DNA of 64,000 bases, taken from positions 62,001 to 126,000 of the forward strand of contig NZ_JANCPR020000005.1 of assembly GCF_028657195.3 (NCBI RefSeq), read 5' to 3'. Both the position numbers and the translations under genes were made by a program. Positions 16,319 to 24,193 of the stretch are shown in pieces. Every line of letters starts with the position of its first letter. Position 1 is the first letter of the stretch. This stretch comes from Streptomyces iconiensis (GTDB taxonomy: Bacteria > Actinomycetota > Actinomycetes > Streptomycetales > Streptomycetaceae). The notes below the pieces were generated by a model that saw only the letters and a list, made by a program, of their open reading frames with translations, had not been told where the DNA came from and ran no database searches.

Positions 16319-16363
16319 AAAAAAGAGCTGTGGCCCGCACCTTTCGGTGCGGGCCACAGCTCA
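16319..16363 (-). terminator. intrinsic terminator of the cold-shock gene
   Basis: Perfect 17-bp arms (16326-16342 and 16347-16363, loop TTTC), followed on the minus strand by seven U residues. It is the most canonical rho-independent terminator in the window and may also stop MerR transcription. Confidence 0.92.
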
Positions 16364-16379
16364 CTAGTACGCGTCAGCG

Positions 16380-16583
16380 TCAGGCGGGAGTGATGTTCTC
16401 CGCCTGCGGGCCCTTCTGGCCCTGGGTGACGTCGAAGTTCACCTTCTGGCCTTCGAGCAGCTCACGGAAGCCGGTGGCGTTGATGTTCGAGTAGTGGGCG
16501 AAGACGTCTGCGCCGCCGCCGTCCTGCTCGATGAAGCCGAAGCCCTTTTCCGCGTTGAACCACTTCACGGTGCCAGTAGCCAA
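16380..16583 (-). CDS. cold-shock protein, CspA family
   Basis: 67 residues, the full usual length, from a TTG start (TTG GCT ACT GGC ACC) with GAAGGAG upstream. Both RNA-binding motifs are intact ([21 protein letters not shown]), and the C-terminus is the usual GPQAENI. It acts as a single-stranded nucleic-acid chaperone in the cytoplasm. An AT-rich leader of about 180 bases with repeats precedes it, as in other csp genes whose expression is controlled through the 5' leader. Confidence 0.95.
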   Translation of the reverse strand: MATGTVKWFNAEKGFGFIEQDGGGADVFAHYSNINATGFRELLEGQKVNFDVTQGQKGPQAENITPA

Positions 16584-17072
16584 AATAATCTCCTTCAAGG
16601 CGGTACCCGAAGCCTGCACTGTGCAAGCCCCGGAGTTGCCGCGATGATTACCCCGTCCGAAATACCGAAATACGCCGGAGTATCGAAATGCGCCGGGTTA
16701 CCCACGAGAACCGAAGCTCTTATGAGGCCCTTGAAGTCTTTGGGAACCACAACTGCAACTGAAAACAACGGTAGCACGGGGGGCGCCCGGTGAACAGGGC
16801 ATGTGATCAGGGCTTCTTTGGGTGCACTGGGTGACCCGATATATCTTCCCCACCCCTCCGCCCATTTCTGTTCCGCTCACACCACATATTTTGTTGCTTC
16901 CTTCTGGTACGGCGTCCCCACCTGGAGGGAATAGGGGCTTCCTCTTAACCGAGATGGCAAGGCGCGTGCCTCGGTGCGGGCAGTGCGGAGCGCACCCCCG
17001 TGGCACTCCGCACTACACGCACCCACCCGGCCGCCCGGCGCACGCCGGAGAGGACGGCGCTCCCGCGGTCCG
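16584..17072 (-). promoter_or_regulatory. long AT-rich csp leader and promoter region
   Basis: There is no gene in this 489-base gap. On the minus strand a TACCGT -10 candidate at 16768-16773 would give a leader of about 175 bases. Inside it an 18-bp unit is tandemly duplicated (16665-16682 and 16683-16700, 14 of 18 identical). The region 16780-16930 is the most AT-rich in the window. Confidence 0.5.
16982..17014 (-). terminator. hairpin after the ABC ATPase gene
   Basis: AGTGCGGAG (16982-16990) pairs with CTCCGCACT (17006-17014), about 60 bases beyond the stop. Confidence 0.5.
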
Positions 17073-18050
17073 TCAGGCCACCGCCCGGCCGGCGGCATCC
17101 TGTACGCCCTCGCCGCCCTGGCCGGCCTGCCCCTTACGGCCGCTCCCTCCGCGCCGGGGACCGGCGTGTGGAGCCGGGTGCCACGGGCGGGTCATGCGGT
17201 CGGCGATCTTCTCGCTCGTGGGGGCCTTCATCTCGTCGGCGATCCTGCCGTCGACGAGGAAGAGGACGCGGTCGGCGCAGGAGGCAGCGTCCGGCTCACG
17301 CGTCGCGATGATCACGGTCTGCCCCTCCTCGTCGACGGCCTGCCGCAGCAGTGCGAGCAGCTCGGCCCCCGCCCGCGTGTCCAGCGTGCCGGTGGGCTCG
17401 TCCGCGAAGAGGACGGCGGGCCGTGCGGCGAGCGCACGGGCGAGATCCGCACCAGCGCCGCCACCACCGGCAGCGCTTGCCCCCGTCGGCTGCCGGCCAC
17501 CCAACAGCTGTACGGGGAGATGCCAGACGCGAGCGGTGAGCCCTGCCCGCTCGACGTTCCGGTCGGCGCCCCGCTCGGCGTTCCGGTCAGGATCCTGGGC
17601 GGTGGTCCGCTCTGTGATCCGCTCTGTGATCCGCTCGACGGTGAGCGCGGGCGGGAGGGTGAAGCGCTCGGAGAGGAAGCCGACGCGGTCGCGGCGGAGC
17701 TTGGTGAGCGCCGTCTCGTTCATGGCACCCAGATCGCGGCCCTCCAGGCTGACGGTGCCCGCGCTCGCGCGGTCGAGCCCGGCCGCGCACCGCAGGAAGG
17801 TCGACTTCCCGGAGCCGGAGAGGCCCATGACGGCGGTGAAGGTGCCCGGGGCGAAGTGCGCCGTGACCCCGTCGAGCGCGGTGACAGCGGCGTCGCCCTC
17901 CCCGTAGACCTTGCGTACGCCCTCCAGGCGCACCGTCGCGGGCTCGCCCGCGTCGAGGGGGAAGCCCATCGCGTCGTACGGGCCCCGTGGTGTCGAACGC
18001 TCCGCGCGTCCGGCCCGTCTCCGGGTCCTGCGTTCCGTGCGCCTGCCCAT
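17073..18050 (-). CDS. degenerate ABC-transporter ATPase (LolD/MacB type), no permease
   Basis: 325 residues. Residues 38-110 and 205-275 follow the LolD/MacB family closely: Walker A GLSGSGKST (76-84) and Walker B VLFADEPTG (213-221) are intact. Other essentials are lost: the Q-loop reads GFLSERF without Gln, the signature LSGGQ reads LLGGRQPTG followed by a glycine run, and the H-loop His is Arg (ATREPD). Between them is a repeat-derived insert (ERITERITER...DRN-ER repeats, 139-170). No permease gene is adjacent. It looks like a decaying or repurposed ATPase that may bind but not cycle ATP. An alternative ATG start lies at 17969. Confidence 0.75.
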   Translation of the reverse strand: MGRRTERRTRRRAGRAERSTPRGPYDAMGFPLDAGEPATVRLEGVRKVYGEGDAAVTALDGVTAHFAPGTFTAVMGLSGSGKSTFLRCAAGLDRASAGTVSLEGRDLGAMNETALTKLRRDRVGFLSERFTLPPALTVERITERITERTTAQDPDRNAERGADRNVERAGLTARVWHLPVQLLGGRQPTGASAAGGGGAGADLARALAARPAVLFADEPTGTLDTRAGAELLALLRQAVDEEGQTVIIATREPDAASCADRVLFLVDGRIADEMKAPTSEKIADRMTRPWHPAPHAGPRRGGSGRKGQAGQGGEGVQDAAGRAVA

Positions 18051-18155
18051 CGGACTCGCTCCCAGCTCTCCCTCGGCGCCGCTCCGTCACGGCGTTTGGT
18101 GACGTACCTGACGCTAGAGAAGGTCCGGCGCCGCTCCTATGGCCCTATGCGGCGT

Positions 18156-18183
18156 CCGGGGGTGTACGCAGCACCACCCCCGG
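18156..18183 (-). terminator. TetR gene terminator hairpin
   Basis: CCGGGGGTG and CACCCCCGG (9 bp) lie about ten bases beyond the stop of the minus-strand TetR gene. Confidence 0.6.
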
Positions 18184-18193
18184 CGCGTGGGGT

Positions 18194-18970
18194 TCAGCCG
18201 GAGGGAGCCACCGCGTGCGCGAGGCCGTCCAGCAGGAAGTCGCGCCCGCGCGCGAAGTGGCCCTCCCAGTCGGTGCTGAGGGAGGGCGGGTGCGCTGCCA
18301 GGGTGGGGTGCTCCTCCCCGGCGGCGCGCAGGTGCGCCACGAGCGCCCTGCGCCCGGCCGCCTCTTCGCCGGGGTTCTCGTACTGCCAGGCGGTCTCGGC
18401 CGACACGGTGCCGATCACGTAGTTGGAGACGGCGGCAGCCGCCGCCGTCAGGTCGTCGCCCTCGAAGCCGCCCGCGACGAGCGCCGCGTAGACGAACTCG
18501 GAGCGCGCGAGCGCCTGCGGGCCCAGCAGCGGCCGGCTGCTGGCGAGCGGCGCCGACCAGGGGTGCCGCAGCAGCGCCGTACGCAGCTCGTCCATGAACA
18601 GGCCGACGTCCTCGCGCCATGCGCCGGCCGTACGGGAGTTGTCCGCATCCCGGGTGTCCGGGTTCGGCTCGGGGAGCGTGACCTCGGCGAAGACCGCGTC
18701 GAGGGCGAGGTCGAGGAGGTCGTCGCGGTGGGAGACGTGCCAGTAGAGGCTCGTCGCGTGCACGTCGAGGGACTCGGCGAGCTTGCGCATGCTGAGCCCC
18801 TGGACGCCCTGCGCGCCCTGTCCGTCCAGGAGCGCGACGGTCGCCGTGACGATCCGCTCGCGGGTGAGAGCCGGGGCGCGGGAGGCCGGTCGCCGGTCGC
18901 CGGCGCGTAGCCACACCGCTCCCGGCGTCGCGGGCGCGGCTTCGCCGCTGTACGCGCGTTTGGGGCTCAT
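18194..18970 (-). CDS. TetR-family repressor with TetR_C domain, probable repressor of the adjacent MFS pump
   Basis: 258 residues. The DNA-binding domain is at about 38-85 ([45 protein letters not shown]), and the C-terminal part resembles the tetracycline-repressor core domain (TetR_C) of drug-responsive regulators. The ATG at 18970 is preferred to a TTG three codons upstream. It is divergent from an MFS efflux gene, with a 12-bp-arm inverted repeat between them, the classical arrangement of a drug-inducible repressor and pump. Confidence 0.9.
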   Translation of the reverse strand: MSPKRAYSGEAAPATPGAVWLRAGDRRPASRAPALTRERIVTATVALLDGQGAQGVQGLSMRKLAESLDVHATSLYWHVSHRDDLLDLALDAVFAEVTLPEPNPDTRDADNSRTAGAWREDVGLFMDELRTALLRHPWSAPLASSRPLLGPQALARSEFVYAALVAGGFEGDDLTAAAAAVSNYVIGTVSAETAWQYENPGEEAAGRRALVAHLRAAGEEHPTLAAHPPSLSTDWEGHFARGRDFLLDGLAHAVAPSG

Positions 18971-19006
18971 GGCGCTCAACCCTACCCACGGGCCTGTTCC
19001 CGCCTT

Positions 19007-19043
19007 GCCCTACAGTGTTGGATGAAGTCCCACACTGTAGGGC
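19007..19043. promoter_or_regulatory. TetR operator between divergent TetR and MFS genes
   Basis: GCCCTACAGTGT (19007-19018) and ACACTGTAGGGC (19032-19043) are perfect 12-bp inverted arms with a 13-bp spacer. The left arm includes a TACAGT -10-like element, so binding would block the promoter of the pump gene. Confidence 0.85.
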
Positions 19044-19120
19044 CAGCAGGGCCAGCAGGGCCTGCCACAGGACCAGCCCGAACCGGCGTACCGGCCGGGC
19101 AGGAGAGCCGAGGAGCGCGC

Positions 19121-20590
19121 ATGGGTACGGAAGACGAAGGCCACCCCCGCCGGTGGACGATCCTCGCCGCGGTCTGCGCGGCGCTCCTGGTGATCGTTCT
19201 GGACAACACCGTCCTCAACGTCGCGCTGCCCTCCCTCGCCGCCGACTTCGCCGCCTCCACCGCGGAGCAGCAGGCCGTACTGGACGCGTACGTCGTCGTG
19301 TTCGCTGGGCTGCTGCTCCCCGCCGGTGCCGCCTCCGACCGCTACGGGCGGCGCCGCGCGATGCTCGCAGGCATGGCCGTGCTGGCCGTCTCCTCGGCTG
19401 CCGCTGCCGCCGCCTGGTCCGTGTGGTGGCTGATCGCGATGCGCGCGCTCATGGGGGTGGGCGCCGCGCTGGTGATGCCCGCGACCCTCGCGATACTCGT
19501 GCAGGTGTTCCCCGAGCGGGAGCGGCCCCGTGCGTTCGCCGTCTGGGCCGCCGTGGCTTCCGGCGCGATGGCGGCGGGGCCCGTACTGGGCGGGGCGCTG
19601 GTCGCGCAGTGGAGCTGGGCCGGGGTCTTCCTGCTCAACGTGCCGGTGGTCGGGTTCGCGGCCCTCGCCGTCGGGCGGCTCGTACCCGAGTCCCGCGACC
19701 CCGCGGCGCGGCCCGTCGACGGGGCGGGGGCCGGGCTGGTCACGCTCGGGATGGTCGCGCTGACGACCGCGGTCATCAAGGCGGGCGAACACGGCTTCGG
19801 CACGCCCGTCGTCCCGGTCGCCGCCGCCGTCGCCGCGGGAGCGCTCGCCGCCTTCGCGCGGCGGCAGCGCCGCGTCGCCGCGCCCCTCGTGGACCTCTCG
19901 CTCTACCGCGACCGGCGGTTCGCGGGTGCCAGCGCCGCCGCGACACTGCTGACGGTGGGCACCGGCAGCTCCCTGTTCGTGCTCGCGCAGTACCTCCAGC
20001 TCGTGCGGGGGTACTCGGCGCCGGAGGCCGGGCTCGCGCTGGTGCCGCTCGCCGCCGGTGTCGTCCTCGGCTCGGCGGCGGGCGGGCGCGCACACGCGCG
20101 CCTGGGCGCACGCCATGCGATCGCGCTCGGCTTCACCGTGACGGCGGCCGGGTTCTGTGTCCTCGCCGCGCTCGGCCCGACCAGTTCCTACGGGGTGACG
20201 GCTACGGGTCTCCTGCTCTCAGGGCTCGGTACGGGCTTCGCCGGGCCCTCGACGACCAGCACCGTTCTCGGCGCCGTCCCCCGCGCCCGAGCGGGCATGG
20301 GCTCGGCACTCAACGACACCCACCAGCAGCTCGGTATCGCCCTCGGTGTCGCTGGCCTGGGCGCGCTCCTCTCGGCCACCTACCGCGGCGCGCTCCCCGA
20401 GGCGGGCTCCGGCTCGCTCGGCGAGACCCTCGCCCGGACCCCGGCCCTGAAGGACGCGGCGCACACGGCCTTCACCCACGCCCAGTCCGCCACCTTCCTG
20501 GCCGCCGCGGCCTGCGCCCTCCTGGGCGCCCTCACCGCGACCCTCACCCTGCGCCCCGCCCGCGAGGGTGCGGCGCCGGCCGGTGCATAG
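19121..20590 (+). CDS. MFS drug:H+ antiporter, DHA2 (14-helix) type
   Basis: 489 residues from the ATG with CGAGGAG upstream. DHA2 signatures are clear: motif C/D1 region [17 protein letters not shown] in helix 1, motif [12 protein letters not shown] after helix 2, [19 protein letters not shown], and motif [10 protein letters not shown] in helix 5. Fourteen helices can be counted. It should export a hydrophobic or cationic compound through the plasma membrane and be induced by relief of the divergent TetR. Confidence 0.93.
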   Translation: MGTEDEGHPRRWTILAAVCAALLVIVLDNTVLNVALPSLAADFAASTAEQQAVLDAYVVVFAGLLLPAGAASDRYGRRRAMLAGMAVLAVSSAAAAAAWSVWWLIAMRALMGVGAALVMPATLAILVQVFPERERPRAFAVWAAVASGAMAAGPVLGGALVAQWSWAGVFLLNVPVVGFAALAVGRLVPESRDPAARPVDGAGAGLVTLGMVALTTAVIKAGEHGFGTPVVPVAAAVAAGALAAFARRQRRVAAPLVDLSLYRDRRFAGASAAATLLTVGTGSSLFVLAQYLQLVRGYSAPEAGLALVPLAAGVVLGSAAGGRAHARLGARHAIALGFTVTAAGFCVLAALGPTSSYGVTATGLLLSGLGTGFAGPSTTSTVLGAVPRARAGMGSALNDTHQQLGIALGVAGLGALLSATYRGALPEAGSGSLGETLARTPALKDAAHTAFTHAQSATFLAAAACALLGALTATLTLRPAREGAAPAGA

Positions 20591-20633
20591 GGGCGGACCG
20601 GCGGGTTCAGGGGCCCGGTGGCGCCCGCCACCG

Positions 20634-21098
20634 TCAGGGCCGCGACCCGGTGGCCGTCGTACCGGGACGGGCCCGTGGGCCGGAACGCCCCGACCGACCC
20701 GACCGACCGGAACCACCGGGGCGACCGGAACCACCGGAACGACCAGGACGCGACCGGGTCAGCGCGAACGTTCCCGCGCCCAGTGCGCAAGCCATGGCGG
20801 CGAGTTGGACGACGGTGCCGCCGACGATCCCGGCGTTGCCGTGCGCGAAGTGGTCGCCGACGTTCGGGGTGAGGACGGCGCCGACCGAGAGCCCGAGGTT
20901 CAGGACCGTACCGATGGCGACGGCCCACAACCGGGGCCGCCAGGCCACGAGGGCGCCCGCGGCGAGCAGCAGCAGGCCGCCCGGCGGCACGAGCGGGTAG
21001 TCCTCGGCTCCCGCCCACACCTGGACGAACACCCCTCCGGCCGCCACCAGTAAGGAGACCGCGAGCACCATGACCGCTTGATTCTGTGTGATCCGCAT
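20634..21098 (-). CDS. small four-helix membrane protein of unknown function
   Basis: 154 residues from MRITQNQAV, with a GGAG about ten bases upstream. Four hydrophobic helices span about residues 5-110 (MVLAVSLLVAAGGVFV, GGLLLLAAGALVAW, VAIGTVLNLGLSVGAVL, GTVVQLAAMACALGAGTFAL). It ends in a Gly/Arg/Ser repeat tail (GRSG units) of about 40 residues. No family recognised. It is convergent with the MFS gene and divergent from metG. Confidence 0.7.
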   Translation of the reverse strand: MRITQNQAVMVLAVSLLVAAGGVFVQVWAGAEDYPLVPPGGLLLLAAGALVAWRPRLWAVAIGTVLNLGLSVGAVLTPNVGDHFAHGNAGIVGGTVVQLAAMACALGAGTFALTRSRPGRSGGSGRPGGSGRSGRSGRSGPRARPGTTATGSRP

Positions 21099-21211
21099 GA
21101 CACCGATGCTCCGCTCGGAGCGCGGCGGCCACGTCCCACCGCGAGAGTCACCTGCGCTGCTCCCGCCGAAGTAGCGCGTGCACGGAGCGGCGGCCAGGGT
21201 CACCGCCGGCC

Positions 21212-21294
21212 AACGGCCAGGGGGTGCCGTGAGGGTGCCGGGGCCGGTCGAAAACCCGGCGAGGCCGCCAACCGCTGGCCGTTAGGATTCGTGT
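21212..21294 (+). promoter_or_regulatory. metG promoter, leaderless, flanked by an inverted repeat
   Basis: TAGGAT (21283-21288) ends six bases before the metG ATG, so transcription should begin at the start codon. AACGGCCAG (21212-21220) and CTGGCCGTT (21275-21283) form a 9-bp inverted repeat whose right arm touches the -10. Confidence 0.6.
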
Positions 21295-22905
21295 ATGGCG
21301 GCCACTGGATCAGAGCAGGCGGGGCCGACGGCGTACTACGTCTCGACCCCCATTTACTACGTGAACGACGCTCCCCACCTGGGCCACGCCTATACGACCG
21401 TCGCAGGCGACGTGCTCACGCGCTGGCACCGTCAGCGCGGCGAGAAGGTGTGGTACCTCACCGGCACGGACGAGCACGGTCAGAAGATCATGCGCACCGC
21501 TGAGGCGAACGGGGTCTCTCCTCAGGAGTGGTGCGACAAGCTCGTCGAGGAGGCGTGGAAGCCCCTCTGGGAGCACCTGGACATCGCGAACGACGATTTC
21601 ATCCGCACGACGGAGAAGCGGCACATGGACCGCGTCCAGGAGTTCGTGCAGGACCTGTACGACAAGGGCGAGATCTACCAGGGCGGATACGAGGGCCCGT
21701 ACTGCGTCGCGTGCGAGGAGTACAAGACGTACGCCGAACTCCTCGAAGGCGAGGGAGAGTTCGCGGGCCTGCGGCTCTGTCCCATCCACAAGAAGCCCGT
21801 GGAGATGCTCCAGGAGGAGAACTACTTCTTCAAGCTCTCCGCGTACGGCCCGAAGCTCCTGGAGCACTACGAGGCACACCCGGAGTTCATCCAGCCCGAG
21901 TCGGCGCGCAACGAGGTCATGCAGTTCGTGCGCCAGGGCCTGGAGGACCTCTCCATCTCCCGCTCGACGTTCGACTGGGGCGTCAAGATCCCGTGGGACG
22001 ACAAGCACGTCATCTACGTGTGGGTCGACGCGCTCCTCAACTACGCGACGGCCGTGGGCTACGGCGCCGACCAGAAGAAGTTCGACGGCACCTTCCCCGC
22101 CGATGTGCACCTCGTCGGCAAGGACATCCTGCGCTTCCACGCGGTGATCTGGCCCGCGATGCTGATGGCCAACGGACTGCCCCTGCCCAAGCGGGTCGTC
22201 GCCAACGGATGGCTGATGGTCGGCGGCGAGAAGATGTCCAAGTCGAACCTGACGGGCATCTCGCCCCAGCAGCTCACCCAGCACTTCGGCGTGGACGCCT
22301 ACCGCTGGTACTTCCTGCGCGCCATCGCCTTCGGCCAGGACGGCTCCTTCTCCTGGGAGGACTTCTCCGCGCGCTACACCAGCGAACTGGCCAACGACTA
22401 CGGCAACCTCGCCTCCCGCGTCACCGCCATGGTCAACAAGTACTTCGACGGCGCGCTGCCCGAGGCCCCCGCCCACGGTGCGGCCGAGCGTGCCATCGCC
22501 GACGGGCTGACGAAGGCGACGGCCGAGGCCGACAAGAAGATCGGCGAGGAGCTCGACTTCGCCGGCGGCATCGCGGCTGTCTTCGACTTCATCAAGCAGG
22601 TCAACGGCTATCTCACGGAGCAGGCCCCGTGGAAGGTCGCCAAGGACGAGTCGCCGGAGGCCCAGGCCCGCCTGGCCACCATCCTCTACACGGCGGCCGA
22701 GTCCCTGCGCGCCTGCGCGGTCCTGCTCAACCCCGTGATGCCGCAGACCTCCCAGAAGCTCTGGGACTCCCTCGGCGCCGAACCGGCCCTCGGCCCCCTC
22801 ACCGACCAACACATCCCCGACACCGCCCGCTGGGCCCAACTCCCCCCGGGCGCAACCGTCACCAAGGGCGCCAATCTGTTCCCGCGGCTGGAAGAGCCGA
22901 AGTAG
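21295..22905 (+). CDS. metG: methionyl-tRNA synthetase
   Basis: 536 residues, a class I enzyme charging tRNA-Met. The HIGH motif is HLGH (in DAPHLGHAYTTVAGDVLTRW) and the KMSKS motif is KMSKSNLTGI near residue 315. The connective-peptide domain keeps one zinc-knuckle-like Cys set (YCVACEEY and CPIHKKP). The C-terminus ends after the anticodon-binding helix bundle without an extra tRNA-binding domain, the form usual in actinobacteria. Its last eight codons are part of a downstream 90-bp tandem duplication. Confidence 0.97.
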   Translation: MAATGSEQAGPTAYYVSTPIYYVNDAPHLGHAYTTVAGDVLTRWHRQRGEKVWYLTGTDEHGQKIMRTAEANGVSPQEWCDKLVEEAWKPLWEHLDIANDDFIRTTEKRHMDRVQEFVQDLYDKGEIYQGGYEGPYCVACEEYKTYAELLEGEGEFAGLRLCPIHKKPVEMLQEENYFFKLSAYGPKLLEHYEAHPEFIQPESARNEVMQFVRQGLEDLSISRSTFDWGVKIPWDDKHVIYVWVDALLNYATAVGYGADQKKFDGTFPADVHLVGKDILRFHAVIWPAMLMANGLPLPKRVVANGWLMVGGEKMSKSNLTGISPQQLTQHFGVDAYRWYFLRAIAFGQDGSFSWEDFSARYTSELANDYGNLASRVTAMVNKYFDGALPEAPAHGAAERAIADGLTKATAEADKKIGEELDFAGGIAAVFDFIKQVNGYLTEQAPWKVAKDESPEAQARLATILYTAAESLRACAVLLNPVMPQTSQKLWDSLGAEPALGPLTDQHIPDTARWAQLPPGATVTKGANLFPRLEEPK

Positions 22906-23093
22906 CGGATACGGCCGGACCGACCGCCTTTCGGGCTGGGGGTCTGGGGGTCGCCCCCCAGAAAACACAGCCCGCGGCTGGAAGAGCCGAAGTAGCCGGT
23001 ACAGCCGGACCGACCGCCTCTCCGGCCGGGGGCTTGGGGGTCGCCCCCCAGAAAACACAGCCCGAGGCTGAAAGAGCCCAAGTAGCCCTTGGT
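22881..23093. repeat. 90-bp tandem repeat that includes the 3' end of metG
   Basis: Copy 1 is 22881-22970, copy 2 is 22971-23060 (82 of 90 bases identical), and a partial copy 3 runs from 23061. Each full copy starts with the last metG codons and stop and contains a CTGGGGG-TCG-CCCCCAG-type hairpin followed by AAAA. Confidence 0.93.
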
Positions 23094-23106
23094 AACAGGC
23101 GCGTTG

Positions 23107-23145
23107 AGAGCCCCGTCTACCGTTCCTCGCGGTGGGCGGGGCTCT
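23107..23145 (+). terminator. hairpin downstream of metG repeats
   Basis: AGAGCCCCG and CGGGGCTCT form a 9-bp stem with a T after it, a further terminator behind the two repeat-borne hairpins. Confidence 0.55.
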
Positions 23146-23265
23146 TCGCGTCCCCGTACAGCGGCAGGCACGGTCACGACCGTTCGCCCCCACTCGGCGG
23201 CCAGGCAGGACTTCGCACGGTCCCCACGTTACCGGCCGGGTCCTCGGCGGTCCCGCTGTCGCCGA

Positions 23266-23299
23266 GGGCCCGGCCCGTCCTGTGGGACGGGCCGGGCCC
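23266..23299 (-). terminator. strong terminator of the lipoprotein gene
   Basis: Perfect 15-bp arms (23266-23280 and 23285-23299) with a TGTG loop lie 33 bases beyond the lipoprotein stop. Confidence 0.8.
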
Positions 23300-23331
23300 G
23301 GCTGTGCGTGTGGTGCGTACCGCTGAGAGGG

Positions 23332-23961
23332 CTACTTCACGTTCCAGATGAGGGGGTCGCGGAGGTCGCCGGCCCAGGCGACCTGTTCGGCTGCTGTGCC
23401 CTCGGGGAGGAGGAAGGTGGAGCAGAGGGTCTTGGTGTCGCCGGCCTTCCACTTGACCTCGTCCACGTCGGGGCAGCCGCCGGGGATGGGGTCGGCACCG
23501 ATGGCGATGAGGCTCTTGCCGGGCTTCTTGTCCTCGCCGAGTACGCGGACCTTGCGGTTGAAGCCGGGGTCGTCGAGCTTCGACCCCTCCTTCACCGTGT
23601 ACTGGAACGTGACGAAGACCGGCTGCATGCCCTTGACGTCCTCGCCCTTGAGACCGGCGGCGAGGAGGTCCTTGTTCGCGCCGGTCTTCACCGTCTTGGC
23701 GGTGATCTCCAGCTTGGCCTTGCCGTCGGACATGTCGTACTTGTGCTGACCCGGCGCCGTCTGGCCCAACTTCAGGGGGCCCGCGGGTGCTTCCTCCTCC
23801 GCACCGCCCTGTTCTGTCTTCTCGGACGAGGACTTCTTCCCGTCCGTCTTCCCCTCCGCCTTGCTGTCCGACGAGTCGTCGGATCCGCACCCGGTGAGGG
23901 CGAGTGCGAGAACAGCAGCGGGGGCAACGGCGCGGATGAGCGCCTTCCTGCCATGGGACAT
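23332..23961 (-). CDS. secreted lipoprotein, DUF4352-like
   Basis: 209 residues. A signal peptide with a lipobox (ALTGC, Cys near residue 25) predicts lipid anchoring outside the cell. A Ser/Lys/Glu-rich linker follows, then a beta-sandwich region with the DUF4352-like pattern (KLEITAKTVKTG, MQPVFVTFQYTVKEGS). Two cysteines (GGCPDVD, KTLCSTFLL) could form a disulfide. Ligand and role unknown. A TACACT -10 candidate lies about 70 bases upstream. It is downstream of aspS on the same strand but separated by a strong terminator. Confidence 0.8.
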   Translation of the reverse strand: MSHGRKALIRAVAPAAVLALALTGCGSDDSSDSKAEGKTDGKKSSSEKTEQGGAEEEAPAGPLKLGQTAPGQHKYDMSDGKAKLEITAKTVKTGANKDLLAAGLKGEDVKGMQPVFVTFQYTVKEGSKLDDPGFNRKVRVLGEDKKPGKSLIAIGADPIPGGCPDVDEVKWKAGDTKTLCSTFLLPEGTAAEQVAWAGDLRDPLIWNVK

Positions 23962-24116
23962 ACGTGAGCACCAATCCGTGAAGTTCCCACGCGGCCTGGC
24001 CCGGCAGGAGAGATCCCCCAACTCCGGTAACGCGTGGGTAAGGGGAGTGTAAAGAGACGCATGTGACGACCCGATCCCAGTTCCGGCACGAGCTGATACG
24101 TGTTCGAACCCCAAGA

Positions 24117-24159
24117 ACGACAATCCCGCCGCAACCTGGCGTTGCGACGGGATCGTCGT
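24117..24159 (-). terminator. aspS terminator
   Basis: A 19-bp stem with two mismatches or wobbles (24117-24135 with 24141-24159, loop of five) followed on the minus strand by TTCTT lies 35 bases past the aspS stop. Confidence 0.85.
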
Positions 24160-24193
24160 GTGCTTCATGGCCCCAGCAGGGCCGAGCTGAGCC

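Noticed and set aside
21204..21294. T-box or S-box riboswitch before metG
   Set aside because: The -10 lies six bases from the ATG, so there is no leader in which such an RNA could form.
22881..23093. 90-bp repeat considered as an attachment site or mobile-element end
   Set aside because: There is no integrase, tRNA or inverted ends, and the unit starts within the end of metG, which fits simple tandem duplication.
24093..24115. GTGTTCGAACCCC looked like a tRNA T-loop
   Set aside because: Neither strand gives a T-stem, acceptor stem or anticodon arm around it.
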